A stretch of 64,000 bases of DNA from JANQEU01 sp965228045 (GTDB lineage Bacteria > Bacteroidota > Bacteroidia > Cytophagales > Cyclobacteriaceae): NCBI GenBank assembly GCA_965228045.1, contig OZ245789.1, forward strand, positions 558,001 to 622,000, in the 5' to 3' direction. This document shows, one piece after another, positions 1 to 8,780 of the stretch. The notes under the pieces are model-generated. The model did not search any database. It saw nothing but the letters and a program-made list of their open reading frames with translations, and was not told where the DNA came from. The position numbers and the translations under genes are program-made. The first letter of the stretch is position 1. Each line of letters begins with the position of its first letter.

Positions 1-139
1 TTGTTTCCACACGTCTGAAGCAGCCCATATCCACGATTGGCTCGGCTACTTTGACAAGCTGATCTACACGCGGCATGTACTTTCCTGAAGATTGCCACAT
101 GTCACGGTATACCAGCCCGAGACCGATTTCTTTGCCCAT
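1..139 (-). CDS. oxaloacetate decarboxylase alpha-like subunit (5' part only)
   Basis: Only the first 46 codons are in the window; the gene runs off the left edge. The protein begins MGKEIGLGLVYRDMWQSS and continues with a PRVDQLVKVAEPIVDMGC segment. This resembles the start of the carboxyltransferase TIM barrel of OadA/pyruvate-carboxylase-B type proteins, where R-D-x-x-Q-S carries metal and substrate ligands (normally RDxHQS; here RDMWQSS). It starts with ATG 2 nt after the stop of an OadG-family gene, so the two are surely one operon. Expected role: the transferase subunit of a biotin-dependent, Na+-coupled decarboxylase acting on oxaloacetate or a related oxo-acid. The biotin domain and the beta subunit cannot be seen here. 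Confidence 0.7.
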   Translation of the reverse strand, partial: MGKEIGLGLVYRDMWQSSGKYMPRVDQLVKVAEPIVDMGCFRRVET

Positions 140-141
140 AA

Positions 142-390
142 TTATAGTTTTTCGATTTTTTGAACCGTCCCTTTCCCCCCGGTCAGTTCATTGACAGTTG
201 CCGTGATGGCCGCAATTTGTTTATTGGAGATTGCCTGAGTTGAGTTATCACTCTGATTGGCAACTGGTAGAAATCGATTGACAAAATTGATCAAAAGATT
301 TCCTGTAATGACAACCAACAGAAGTACCACGAAAACCGTGATCATTCCGATCAAAAGGAGTGATAAGGCTATGGATAATTCCTCGCTCAA
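142..390 (-). CDS. OadG-family gamma subunit of a Na+-pumping decarboxylase
   Basis: An 82-residue protein with one strong N-terminal membrane span (about residues 5-32, with LLLIGMITVFVVLLLVVITG) and a short polar tail rich in N, S and Q. It closes with AAITATVNELTGGKGTVQKI. This is the build of OadG, the small membrane subunit that joins the alpha and beta subunits. The start is a TTG at 390; the in-frame region upstream has no ATG before a stop. The alpha subunit follows 2 nt downstream. A possible operator and a TAnnTTTG box sit just upstream, so this pair may have its own promoter behind infB. Confidence 0.75.
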   Translation of the reverse strand: MSEELSIALSLLLIGMITVFVVLLLVVITGNLLINFVNRFLPVANQSDNSTQAISNKQIAAITATVNELTGGKGTVQKIEKL

Positions 391-398
391 GTATTCAT

Positions 399-418
399 TT
401 TTGGGTGACCCAAAATTA
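399..418 (-). promoter_or_regulatory. -7 box overlapped by a perfect dyad upstream of oadG
   Basis: On the minus strand a TAATTTTG box (411-418) fits the Bacteroidota -7 consensus TAnnTTTG. It is overlapped by the perfect inverted repeat TTTTGGGT-n-ACCCAAAA (399-415), which ends 8 nt before the TTG start. No good TTTG is found at -33. A weak 5-bp hairpin, GTGGG-N5-CCCAC, lies further upstream at 437-451. The dyad could be an operator or an RNA hairpin over the ribosome site. Confidence 0.4.
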
Positions 419-480
419 TAACACTAAAGGAATTAAGTGGGTAAAGCCCACATTATTTTCTACGTGATTTATATCAGAGG

Positions 481-3219
481 TTAAAGCGTTCTCTTTACTT
501 CTCTGATTTCGTACCCTTCGATTACATCACCCACCTTGATGTCATTGTAATTTTTGATGCTTATTCCACACTCGTAGCCGCTTTTCACCTCCTGGACATC
601 ATCTTTGAATCTCTTCAATTGATTGATTTCACCTTCGTAGGTTACGATACCTTCTCTAATCAGCCGAACTTTGTTGGACCTCTTCACAAATCCATCAGTT
701 ACATAACATCCGGCCACGGTGCCAACTTTTGATATCTTGAAAACTTCTCTTACTTCGATGTTACCGGTAATTACTTCCTCCTCGGTTGGAGCAAGCATAC
801 CTTCCATCGCATCTTTGATCTCGTTAATGGCGTCGTAGATTACAGAATACAGCCTGATCTCGATTTCCTCAGTTTCGGAAATCTTTCTGGCGCCACCTGA
901 TGGACGTACCTGGAAACCAACGATAATGGCATCCGAGGCAGAGGCCAACAGAACATCAGATTCAGAAATCTGTCCAACACCTTTGTGGATGATATTAACC
1001 TGCACCTCGTCCGTAGAAAGCTTAAGCAATGAATCAGACAAAGCCTCTACTGAACCATCCACATCACCTTTTACAATTACATTAAGCTCTTTAAAGCTTC
1101 CAATGGCAAGTCTCCTACCAATTTCGTCCAGTGTAATGTGCTTTTTGGTACGAACGGACTGCTCACGAATAATCTGCTCTCTCTTCGTCGCAATCTCCCT
1201 CGCCTCCCTGTCGGATTCCATGATGTTGAACTTATCACCGGATTGCGGTGCACCGTCCAAACCAAGCATCAATACCGGGGTAGCCGGTCCAACCCTGTCA
1301 AGTTTATTACCTCTATGATCAAACATGGCCTTTACCTTGCCAAAATATGGTCCTGCCAGTAGGACATCTCCTACTTTCATGGTACCGCCTTGAACCATAA
1401 GGGTGGTTACGTAACCACGGCCTTTGTCCAGACTGGCTTCTATCACAGTACCCACGGCTGGTTTTTTTGGATTGGCCTTTAATTCAAGAATTTCCGCTTC
1501 AAGCAATACTTTTTCCAGGAGGTCTTCAATTCCTTCACCGGTTTTGGCAGAAATATGCTGACACTGATACTTACCACCCCAGTCTTCCACGAGGATATTG
1601 ATATTGGAAAGCTCCTCTTTGATCTTGTCAGGGTTAGCATTTGGCTTATCTACCTTGTTGATTGCAATCACAATTGGCACACCAGCCACCTGTGCGTGGT
1701 TGATCGCCTCCTTAGTCTGAGGCATCACTGCGTCGTCTGCAGCCACCACTATAATGACAATATCCGTAATCTTAGCACCCCGTGCACGCATGGCGGTAAA
1801 TGCTTCGTGACCAGGTGTATCGAGGAAAGCAATTCTTTTACCCCCTTCGGTCATTACGTCATATGCACCAATGTGCTGGGTAATGCCTCCGGCTTCCCCC
1901 TCGGTTACTTTTGAATCCCGAATGTAATCCAGAAGCGATGTCTTACCATGGTCGACGTGACCCATAATGGTAACGATCGGTGCCCGTTCTTCGAGTTGAT
2001 CTGCCGTATCTTCATGCTCCACCACTTCAACTTCGTCATCCGCAGTACTGAATTCGACCTCAAAACCGAATTCATCTGCGATTACGGTAATGGTCTCTGC
2101 ATCTAATCGCTGGTTGATGGAAACAAACATTCCCAGACTCATACATGTGGAAATGACATCATTCACTGAAACATCCATCAGAGAGGCAAGATCGCTCGCA
2201 GAAACAAACTCGGTGACCCTAAGTGTTTTTGACTGCTCCTGCTCCTGAAGTACCTTTTCTTCTTCAGCCTCCGCTTTAGCGCTTCTCTTGTCCTTTCTAT
2301 ATTTTGATCGGCTCTGGGATACACCTTTTCCACCGCCCCCACTCAGCTTAGCAAGGGTTGCTTTTATCTTATCCTGAATTTCCTTATCTGAAAGTTCCTC
2401 CGTTTTGCGAGTGTCACGTCCGCCACCTCTTCCACGGTCGCCTCCGCCACCTCGGTTCGGGCCTCTTCCACCGCCACCTTCGGGAGCGATTCGTTTTCTT
2501 GGACGCTTCTTCCGTTCCTTTCTTTCATCAGAAGAAGCAACTGGCTTTTCTTTTTTCTTCTCCTGGGGGAGTTCGATCTTACCTACAACTGTAAGTCCCT
2601 TCAGAGAGTCTGCTTTCGCCTCAATCTTGGAATCAGAGGGTTTTTCCTCCTCTTTCTTAGGCTCTTCTGCTTTTGCTGGCTCCTCCTTCTTTGGTTCCTC
2701 TTTCTTCTCCTCGGCTTTAGGGGCTTCTTCCTTTTTCGGTTCTTCCTTCGGTTTTTCGGCTTCTTTTTTCTTTACCCTGCCTTTTTCATCAAGGTCTATT
2801 TTACCTACAACCTTTGGACCTTCTAATTTGGGTTTGGCGATAATGTTATCGTCTTCCTTTTTCTCTTCTTTGGCTTTTTCGGATTCTTTCTCTTTCGAAG
2901 GTGCCTCTGCCGGTGCAGAGGATGCCGCTGCATTGTCCTTGATCAGGATTTCCTCTTCGTCATTCTGATTGGACGATGAGTCAGGCTTGTTTGCCTTAAT
3001 TACTAGGTTGTCAGAGTGGGATGACCCAATGGTAAGCTCAGACGCCTCCTCCTTATCATGAGCAGAGTCTGCAAATTCCTTAGAAAGTAATGCAAACTGC
3101 TCCTCGGAAATTTTGGAGTTAGGGTTTCGATCTACTTCGAAACCTTTTTGATCCAAAAAATCAATGATAGTGGCTCTACCTACGTTTAATTTTCTAGCTA
3201 CCTGGCTTAATCTATACAT
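481..3219 (-). CDS. infB: translation initiation factor IF-2
   Basis: A 912-residue GTPase that places initiator tRNA on the ribosome. Domain order: an IF2_N helical domain at 1-50 (MYRLSQVARKLNVGRATII), a long K/E/P-rich low-complexity linker at about 55-320 holding two copies of a VVGKI(D/E)L motif, and a glycine/arginine-rich stretch. The G domain follows from about residue 410, with G1 GHVDHGKT, G3 DTPGHE, G4 NKVD and G5 SAK. Beta-barrel domains and the C-terminal tRNA-binding domain complete it. It starts with ATG and lies 23 nt behind nusA in the classic rimP-nusA-infB operon. A stand-alone protein at 36370-37164 copies its N-terminal region. Confidence 0.98.
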   Translation of the reverse strand: MYRLSQVARKLNVGRATIIDFLDQKGFEVDRNPNSKISEEQFALLSKEFADSAHDKEEASELTIGSSHSDNLVIKANKPDSSSNQNDEEEILIKDNAAASSAPAEAPSKEKESEKAKEEKKEDDNIIAKPKLEGPKVVGKIDLDEKGRVKKKEAEKPKEEPKKEEAPKAEEKKEEPKKEEPAKAEEPKKEEEKPSDSKIEAKADSLKGLTVVGKIELPQEKKKEKPVASSDERKERKKRPRKRIAPEGGGGRGPNRGGGGDRGRGGGRDTRKTEELSDKEIQDKIKATLAKLSGGGGKGVSQSRSKYRKDKRSAKAEAEEEKVLQEQEQSKTLRVTEFVSASDLASLMDVSVNDVISTCMSLGMFVSINQRLDAETITVIADEFGFEVEFSTADDEVEVVEHEDTADQLEERAPIVTIMGHVDHGKTSLLDYIRDSKVTEGEAGGITQHIGAYDVMTEGGKRIAFLDTPGHEAFTAMRARGAKITDIVIIVVAADDAVMPQTKEAINHAQVAGVPIVIAINKVDKPNANPDKIKEELSNINILVEDWGGKYQCQHISAKTGEGIEDLLEKVLLEAEILELKANPKKPAVGTVIEASLDKGRGYVTTLMVQGGTMKVGDVLLAGPYFGKVKAMFDHRGNKLDRVGPATPVLMLGLDGAPQSGDKFNIMESDREAREIATKREQIIREQSVRTKKHITLDEIGRRLAIGSFKELNVIVKGDVDGSVEALSDSLLKLSTDEVQVNIIHKGVGQISESDVLLASASDAIIVGFQVRPSGGARKISETEEIEIRLYSVIYDAINEIKDAMEGMLAPTEEEVITGNIEVREVFKISKVGTVAGCYVTDGFVKRSNKVRLIREGIVTYEGEINQLKRFKDDVQEVKSGYECGISIKNYNDIKVGDVIEGYEIREVKRTL

Positions 3220-3242
3220 TCAGCAGTTTTTGTCGTATTATC

Positions 3243-4484
3243 TTATTCAAATTCCTGATTCAGAATTGCCATTACACCATCGATGGTTTCTTCTTCCAAA
3301 TCAGTTCTTCGTATCAAATCTTCTCTTCCTAGTTTCAACACACTTTTGGCTGTATCCAATCCAATTCTCTTAAATTCGTCAATGACCCAGCCTTCGATCT
3401 CATCAGAGAATTCATCAAGATCCACATCCTCCTCCGCAAGCTCATCCAGTTCTCTGAAGACATCGATTTCATAACCTACGAGTCGACTCGCAAGCTTGAT
3501 GTTTTGACCTCCTTTACCGATAGCAAGGGAAACCTGATCAGGTTTCAGATATACTGAAACTCTCTTATTCTCCTCATCGATCTTCATGCTAAGGAGCTTA
3601 GCCGGACTCAAGGCTCTGGCGATATACAGTTCCAAATTATCCGTGAAATTAATCACATCAATGTTCTCGTTCTGTAATTCTCTTACAATTGCGTGAATTC
3701 TTGACCCTTTCATTCCCACGCAGGCTCCAACCGGATCGATCCTGTCATCATAAGATTCTACAGCTACCTTCGCTCTTTCTCCGGGTTCCCTCACCACATT
3801 CTTGATCGTTATCAGGCCGTCATATACTTCCGGCACTTCGTTTTCAAATAACCTTTCAAGGAATGTCGGAGATGTTCTTGAGAGAACGATTCTTGGATTT
3901 CCATTATACATTTCCACTCTGTGAACAATGGCTCTGCAAGCATCTCCTTTTCTGAATCTATCTTTAGGAATTTGCTCACCTTTTGGGAGTTGCAGTTCAT
4001 TGCCCTCACCGTCGATCAATAATATCTCGCGACTCAGTATCTGATAAACCTCGCCGGTAATTATCTCACCTACCAGGTCCTTATATTTCTGAAATAGGAT
4101 GTCTTTTTCAAGGTCCTTGATCTTTTGAATCAGGGTCTGTCTGGCCGTCATTACCGCCCTTCGACCAAAATGTTCAAGTTGAATTTCTTCGGCGACTTCC
4201 TCACCGATTTCGAAATCAGGCTCAATCTTTCTGGCATCACTTAGACTGATCTTATCGTGGTCCCAGATGTCTTCGGAGTTATCATCTACGATCTCTCTGA
4301 ACCTCCAGATTTCAAGGTCTCCTTTATCGGCGTTGATGATGATATCAAAATTATCATCAACCTCATACTTCTTTCGGATCATGGTTCGAAATACATCTTC
4401 CAGAATCCTGATCATCGTAGGTCTGTCTATGTTTTTGCCTCGCGCAAAATCCGCAAACGACTCAATTAATACTCCTGTATCCAT
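3243..4484 (-). CDS. nusA: transcription termination/antitermination factor NusA
   Basis: A 413-residue RNA-polymerase-binding factor. The N-terminal domain (1-125) is followed by an S1 domain (starting near GEIITGEVYQIL), KH1 (with VGACVGMKGSRI) and KH2 (with VSLAIGKGGQNIKLASRL). A short acidic tail ends in a helical repeat (GLDTAKSVLKLGREDL). The length fits NusA forms without the double C-terminal repeat of E. coli. The ATG at 4482-4484 lies 1 nt after the rimP stop, so the two are probably translationally coupled. In E. coli, NusA autoregulates this operon through leader termination; here a terminator-like hairpin precedes rimP. Confidence 0.98.
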   Translation of the reverse strand: MDTGVLIESFADFARGKNIDRPTMIRILEDVFRTMIRKKYEVDDNFDIIINADKGDLEIWRFREIVDDNSEDIWDHDKISLSDARKIEPDFEIGEEVAEEIQLEHFGRRAVMTARQTLIQKIKDLEKDILFQKYKDLVGEIITGEVYQILSREILLIDGEGNELQLPKGEQIPKDRFRKGDACRAIVHRVEMYNGNPRIVLSRTSPTFLERLFENEVPEVYDGLITIKNVVREPGERAKVAVESYDDRIDPVGACVGMKGSRIHAIVRELQNENIDVINFTDNLELYIARALSPAKLLSMKIDEENKRVSVYLKPDQVSLAIGKGGQNIKLASRLVGYEIDVFRELDELAEEDVDLDEFSDEIEGWVIDEFKRIGLDTAKSVLKLGREDLIRRTDLEEETIDGVMAILNQEFE

Positions 4485-4485
4485 T

Positions 4486-4935
4486 TCAACTAAATGAGAC
4501 TAATATGTTTGTTTTCTTAATTTCCTGGATTTTTAAATCCACTTCTTTACCACTTTTCTTTTCCAACACTACTATCTGATCTCCTTCCACCTTGTGTAGT
4601 TTCCCTTTCAACTGCCCTCCGCTTTCAAGCTCCATTTTTACTTCCCTGCCTACATTTTTAGTGTATTGACGAGGGAGTTTTAAAGGTGTGTCAATTCCTG
4701 GGCTGGAAACTTCCAGTATGTACTTTCCGGATATGATTTCACCTTCTTCAATTTGCAATCCCAACTTTCTGCTTATTTCGGCGCAGTCATCAATGTTTAC
4801 ATTGGGATCACCATCCACGAGTACAATAAGCTTTTGATTATTTGGATTTCCTTTAAGTGTCACATCCACCAAAAAGAGATCCGGATAATCACTCAGTATG
4901 TTTTCAACCAATTTACTTATCGCCTCTACAGACAT
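4486..4935 (-). CDS. rimP: ribosome maturation factor RimP
   Basis: A 149-residue 30S-subunit assembly factor. The alpha/beta N-terminal domain is followed by the hallmark ISGKYILEVSSPGIDTPLK segment and a small SH3-like C-terminal domain (GQLKGKLHKVEGDQIVVLEK). The frame is open to a TTG two codons upstream (4941). The ATG at 4933-4935 is preferred because it gives MSVEAISKLVENIL, the normal family start, and follows the mapped promoter and leader. First gene of rimP-nusA-infB. Confidence 0.95.
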   Translation of the reverse strand: MSVEAISKLVENILSDYPDLFLVDVTLKGNPNNQKLIVLVDGDPNVNIDDCAEISRKLGLQIEEGEIISGKYILEVSSPGIDTPLKLPRQYTKNVGREVKMELESGGQLKGKLHKVEGDQIVVLEKKSGKEVDLKIQEIKKTNILVSFS

Positions 4936-4950
4936 TAACAAATCATTTCT

Positions 4951-4979
4951 AATAAAAAGAGGGGACTGACGTCCCCTCT
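4951..4979 (-). terminator. terminator-like hairpin in the rimP leader (possible attenuator)
   Basis: A perfect 9-bp stem, AGAGGGGAC / GTCCCCTCT (arms 4958-4966 and 4971-4979), with a 4-nt loop. On the minus strand it is followed by a TTTTTATT tract. There is no minus-strand gene just upstream that it could terminate. The predicted rimP promoter (5000-5030) lies upstream of it and the rimP ATG 16 nt after the tract, so it sits inside the operon's 5' leader. On the plus strand there is no U-tract. Confidence 0.65.
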
Positions 4980-4999
4980 GACTATTAAATTGTACGAGG

Positions 5000-5030
5000 C
5001 AAAATTAAATCAAATTATTTTCAATTCAAA
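5000..5030 (-). promoter_or_regulatory. promoter of rimP-nusA-infB
   Basis: An exact match to the Bacteroidota housekeeping promoter: TTTG (plus 5027-5030), a 19-nt spacer and TAATTTTG (plus 5000-5007), read on the minus strand. Transcription should start near 4994, giving a leader of about 60 nt that contains the hairpin at 4958-4979. Confidence 0.65.
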
Positions 5031-5091
5031 TATCAAAGAAATATAACCGGTTTGTTCAGTTTTGCGTACGAACCGACAGACCTACTTCCAA

Positions 5092-6573
5092 ATGATCGGC
5101 AAACTCCGAATTACAAATTCTCTATCCAGAACCAAAGAAATTTTTGAACCCATCAACGACCCATACGTGGGAATGTATGTTTGTGGACCTACCGTATACA
5201 GCGATGTCCACCTGGGAAATGTGCGCACATTCATCAGTTTCGATGTAATAAACAGATATCTGAGGTTCCTTGGATATAAAGTGAGATACGTTAGAAATAT
5301 CACAGATGTAGGGCACCTATTGGATTCTGGTGAGGATAGGATTTCGAAGAAAGCCAAACTCGACAATCTGGAACCGATGGAGATTGTTCAAAAATACTCT
5401 AATGATTTTCATGAGGTAATGTCAGTTTTCAATACCCTGCCTCCTGATATAGAGCCTTCTGCTATTGGTCATCTTATGGAGCAGATTGAAATGATCGACA
5501 AGCTATTGGAGAAAGGTTTGGCCTATGAGTCTAATGGTTCTATCTATTTTGATATTGAAGCTTATAATAAGACAAATGATTACGGAAAACTAAGCGGAAG
5601 AAAAATAGAGGATTTGCTTAATCAGACAAGGGATCTGGATGGTCAGGATGACAAAAGGAATCCACTTGATTTTGCATTGTGGAAAAAAGCTGCACCTGAA
5701 CACATCATGAGATGGAGGACAAAATGGAGTGAAGGATTCCCAGGATGGCACCTGGAGTGTTCGGTGATGTCAAACAAATATCTCGGAGATCACTTTGACA
5801 TTCATGGAGGAGGCATGGACCTGAAATTCCCTCATCATGACTGTGAAATAGCGCAATCTTCCGGGGCCACAGGTCATGACCCTGCAAAGTATTGGATCCA
5901 CACAAATATGCTCACTGTCAATGGACAGAAAATGAGCAAATCTTTAGGGAATTCGTTTTTACCATGGGAGCTGATCACAGGCAACCACGAAATGCTGGAG
6001 CGGGGTTTTAGCCCAATGACCATTCGATTTTTCATGTTGCAGTCCCATTATGCAAGCACTTTGGATTTTTCCAATGAAGCGTTAAATGCAGCGCAAAAAG
6101 GATACAGTAAGCTTGTCAATGGTTTGAGGATTCTCGGAGAAATGGAATATCCAACTGATATACCAGAGCCCGAGGACCTCAAGGCATCCGAACAAATCGA
6201 GAAGATGTGTGACAATTGTTATCATGCCATGAATGATGACTTTAATACCGCTCTGACGATCGGCCATATTTTTAATCTTCTTAAGAAGGTAAATTCCATA
6301 AATACCGGACAGCTGGAGATGGGCTCCATTTCGAAATCAACGTTCAATCGGATGAAATCCACCATTTTGGACTTCAGTACTGAAGTGCTGGGCCTTAAGC
6401 AGGAGTCTCATATCAAAGGGGAAAATATCCTTAGTCTGATTCTGGAAGAATACAAGACTGCCAAGGAGAACAAAGATTACGATAAGGTAGACGCCCTTCG
6501 GGAGAAATTGAAGGGGGAAGGTCTGATTGTTAAAGATATGAAGGGTAGGGTGGACTGGGCTTACGAAGAATAG
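5092..6573 (+). CDS. cysS: cysteinyl-tRNA synthetase
   Basis: A 493-residue class I aminoacyl-tRNA synthetase that charges tRNA-Cys. Visible marks: the HIGH-equivalent HLGN (in PTVYSDVHLGNVRTF), zinc-site residues with GWHLECSVMS and HGGGMDLKFPHHDCEIAQS, and the KMSKS loop (MSKSLGN). A C-terminal DALR-type helical domain follows. The frame opens at a TTG (5062), but the ATG at 5092 gives MIGKLRITNSLSRTKEIF, the usual CysS start. It is transcribed divergently from rimP across about 156 bp. Confidence 0.97.
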   Translation: MIGKLRITNSLSRTKEIFEPINDPYVGMYVCGPTVYSDVHLGNVRTFISFDVINRYLRFLGYKVRYVRNITDVGHLLDSGEDRISKKAKLDNLEPMEIVQKYSNDFHEVMSVFNTLPPDIEPSAIGHLMEQIEMIDKLLEKGLAYESNGSIYFDIEAYNKTNDYGKLSGRKIEDLLNQTRDLDGQDDKRNPLDFALWKKAAPEHIMRWRTKWSEGFPGWHLECSVMSNKYLGDHFDIHGGGMDLKFPHHDCEIAQSSGATGHDPAKYWIHTNMLTVNGQKMSKSLGNSFLPWELITGNHEMLERGFSPMTIRFFMLQSHYASTLDFSNEALNAAQKGYSKLVNGLRILGEMEYPTDIPEPEDLKASEQIEKMCDNCYHAMNDDFNTALTIGHIFNLLKKVNSINTGQLEMGSISKSTFNRMKSTILDFSTEVLGLKQESHIKGENILSLILEEYKTAKENKDYDKVDALREKLKGEGLIVKDMKGRVDWAYEE

Positions 6574-6634
6574 CTTTAAAAATTTTCATGCCGGAGAAAC
6601 CTTTCCGGAGATCATCTGTCATTAATTCAGAAAA

Positions 6635-7192
6635 GTGAAGGGAGGAACTCAAAATATCCATAGAAGCCTGATTGAAAAGTGCAAGGCTGGAGATCAATTT
6701 GCTCAGTATGAGCTATATAAGTTGTATTCGGGGGCTATGTACAACATCTGTCGACGAATGATGGGTGATGATGATGAGGCACAGGATATTTTGCAGGAAT
6801 CGTTTATTGACGCGTTTACAAAGCTTCCTTCACTCAGAGAAGTAAGCACTTTTAGCTTATGGATAAAGCGCATTGTGACAAACAATTGTATCAATGCCTT
6901 GAGAAAGAAACGGATCATGACCACGGAATTGAACGAAAGTTATGATCAGATTGAAGAAGAAGATGATGATTTTGAATATAACAAATACAAGGCTGGAAAA
7001 ATTATGGAAGCTGTAGATACGCTTCCGGATGGCTGCCGAACGGTGTTATCACTCTATCTATTTGAAGGGTATGATCATAAGGAGATAGCCCAGATACTGA
7101 ACATTACAGAATCCGCTTCCAAGGCACAGTATTGTAAAGCCAAGGGTCGGATCAGAAAACAGCTTCAGGAGGAGCAACGGAATTATGTTTGA
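6635..7192 (+). CDS. ECF-type RNA polymerase sigma factor
   Basis: A 185-residue sigma-70 family protein with region 2 at about 15-85 (AQYELYKLYSGAMYNICRRM, DEAQDILQESFIDAF) and region 4 at about 125-180. The region 4 helix-turn-helix reads GYDHKEIAQILNITESASKAQ. A short acidic linker (EEEDDDFEY) lies between. The start is a GTG; no ATG is available. The next gene, a single-span membrane protein, begins inside its last codons (8-nt overlap), the usual sigma/anti-sigma coupling. It likely controls the envelope genes that follow, and perhaps itself. Confidence 0.92.
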   Translation: MKGGTQNIHRSLIEKCKAGDQFAQYELYKLYSGAMYNICRRMMGDDDEAQDILQESFIDAFTKLPSLREVSTFSLWIKRIVTNNCINALRKKRIMTTELNESYDQIEEEDDDFEYNKYKAGKIMEAVDTLPDGCRTVLSLYLFEGYDHKEIAQILNITESASKAQYCKAKGRIRKQLQEEQRNYV

Positions 7193-7676
7193 TAATTTGA
7201 AAGAGCATATAGATCGGAATCGTGATGATTTTGAAATTCATGAATTGGATATGGCTGGTAGCTGGGCGGAGATTTCGACTAAACTGGAAAAGAGAAAATC
7301 CGGAGGTCGAAGGATCTGGATGAAAATAGCCGCGGTCATTTTGGTGTTCGTAACATCTGTGGTTGTATTTAAGACTGCTGGTGTTGACGGTAATTATAAA
7401 TCTTCGGAGCTTATCGAGGCTCAGGCCTATTATCAGGGAATGATTGACACACAGATGAAGGTTGTGAATTCCAGGGTTGACGATCCTGAGGTATTGGCAG
7501 ACCTGGAGGCTCTGGACAGGGCATTTGCCGAGCTAAGCGGTGATCTGAAAGATGATGTTCACAATGAGGAGGTAGTGGCTGCCATGATTGAGAATTACCG
7601 GCTTAAGTTGAAGATTTTAGAAAGGATTTTGGAGGATCTAGAATATGAGGGCAATGAAGAAAATATTGGCATATAG
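7185..7676 (+). CDS. putative anti-sigma factor, single membrane span
   Basis: A 163-residue protein: cytoplasmic N-terminal part of about 45 residues (FEIHELDMAGSWAEISTKLE), one membrane span at about 46-62 (MKIAAVILVFVTSVVVF), and a helical periplasmic part of about 100 residues rich in D and E. No known anti-sigma domain is recognised. The call rests on the 8-nt overlap with the ECF sigma gene and on the topology. The next gene starts 32 nt before this one ends, so the operon continues. Confidence 0.7.
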   Translation: MFDNLKEHIDRNRDDFEIHELDMAGSWAEISTKLEKRKSGGRRIWMKIAAVILVFVTSVVVFKTAGVDGNYKSSELIEAQAYYQGMIDTQMKVVNSRVDDPEVLADLEALDRAFAELSGDLKDDVHNEEVVAAMIENYRLKLKILERILEDLEYEGNEENIGI

Positions 7677-8778
7677 CTTGGTGATGATCATCGGCTTCGC
7701 CGGATTTGGTCAGGAGTTTTCTCTTGAGGAGAATTATGACAGGACATTTGAAATTGGCGAGAAAGCCACTGTGGACATTAACAACAAATATGGTGAGGTG
7801 ATCATCAATACGTGGTATAAGGATTCTGTGAGGATTCTTGTTACTGTTAGTGCCAAGGGCAAGACCCGGGATGCCATCAATAAGGAAATAAGGAGAGTAG
7901 ATGTAGACATTCGCCAGGTAGGAAGTATCATCTCTGCGGTGACGGAATTTGACCAGGAAAGGGGTCGAGGATTTTTCGGTGAATTGTTGGACCAGGTCTC
8001 GGATTATTCCCAAAACGTGATTGGTGGAAAAAAGATCACGGTAGATTATGAGGTTTGGTTACCCATGGAATTGGAAATAAACATAGAGAATAAATTTGGA
8101 GATGTGTATCTGGCGGACTTAAACGGCCCTGTTTCCATCGATCTTTCTCATGGGGACCTGCGTGCCAATCAAATTCGGGACCACCTGATACTTACTCATA
8201 GCTTTGGTAAGTTCCGATTTGACAATGTCCATGAAGCGAATTTTAATTTAAGAGGTGTAGAAGGAAAAATAAACTCAGCTCATTCCCTAAATTTTGAATC
8301 CAGTTCTTCAGAACTCGATCTCGGCGAAATTCAGACCATGCAACTAAACTCGAGAAACGATAAGTATGAGATAGATATACTGGAGGATATAATAGGCGAG
8401 GGTTCATTTACAGACTTGAGTGTCGATAAAATCACCCGAAATGCGAATCTTGATTTTAACTATGGCGAGATATTTATCTCTCAGATAGAGAAAGATTTTG
8501 GTAAAATCTCAATAGCAGGAAAGTCATGTGACATTAACATGATACTTGATCAGGCCTCTTATATCAATACAACCATAATAGGTGAAGAGGAAAGAATGAT
8601 CCTTCCAAACAGCATGCTTGTGATGAAGAAGGAGTTCGTCCCTGAAGAAGGAAGAATCGTTTTAAGTGGATTTGTAGGAAACACAAATACTACCAATGGA
8701 ATTTTGGACATCGATTCCAAAGGGGGAGAATTAATAATTTCAATAAAGGAAACGGATATTTTCACCGACCGTAACTGA
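7645..8778 (+). CDS. secreted DUF4097-like beta-helix protein
   Basis: A 377-residue exported protein with signal peptide MKKILAYSLVMIIGFAGFGQ. The body is made of short beta-strand repeats of the kind DINNKYGEVIINTW, NIENKFGDVYLADL and DFNYGEIFISQ, as in the DUF4097/DUF2807 adhesin-like beta-helix families often found beside Bacteroidota ECF sigma genes. A GGAGG lies about 10 nt before the ATG at 7645; the next in-frame ATG, 7654, gives a cleaner signal peptide. It overlaps the anti-sigma gene by 32 nt. Function unknown; an envelope stress sensor or target of the sigma factor is an inference. Confidence 0.65.
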   Translation: MRAMKKILAYSLVMIIGFAGFGQEFSLEENYDRTFEIGEKATVDINNKYGEVIINTWYKDSVRILVTVSAKGKTRDAINKEIRRVDVDIRQVGSIISAVTEFDQERGRGFFGELLDQVSDYSQNVIGGKKITVDYEVWLPMELEINIENKFGDVYLADLNGPVSIDLSHGDLRANQIRDHLILTHSFGKFRFDNVHEANFNLRGVEGKINSAHSLNFESSSSELDLGEIQTMQLNSRNDKYEIDILEDIIGEGSFTDLSVDKITRNANLDFNYGEIFISQIEKDFGKISIAGKSCDINMILDQASYINTTIIGEEERMILPNSMLVMKKEFVPEEGRIVLSGFVGNTNTTNGILDIDSKGGELIISIKETDIFTDRN

Positions 8779-8780
8779 CA

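Noticed and set aside
2405..2968. A 187-codon open frame on the plus strand inside infB
   Set aside because: It is the reverse complement of the K/E/P-rich linker of IF-2, giving a serine/phenylalanine-rich string with no family features. The infB frame is certain.
6590..6612. CCGGA...TCCGG hairpin between cysS and the ECF sigma gene as a terminator
   Set aside because: Only five pairs and no T run.
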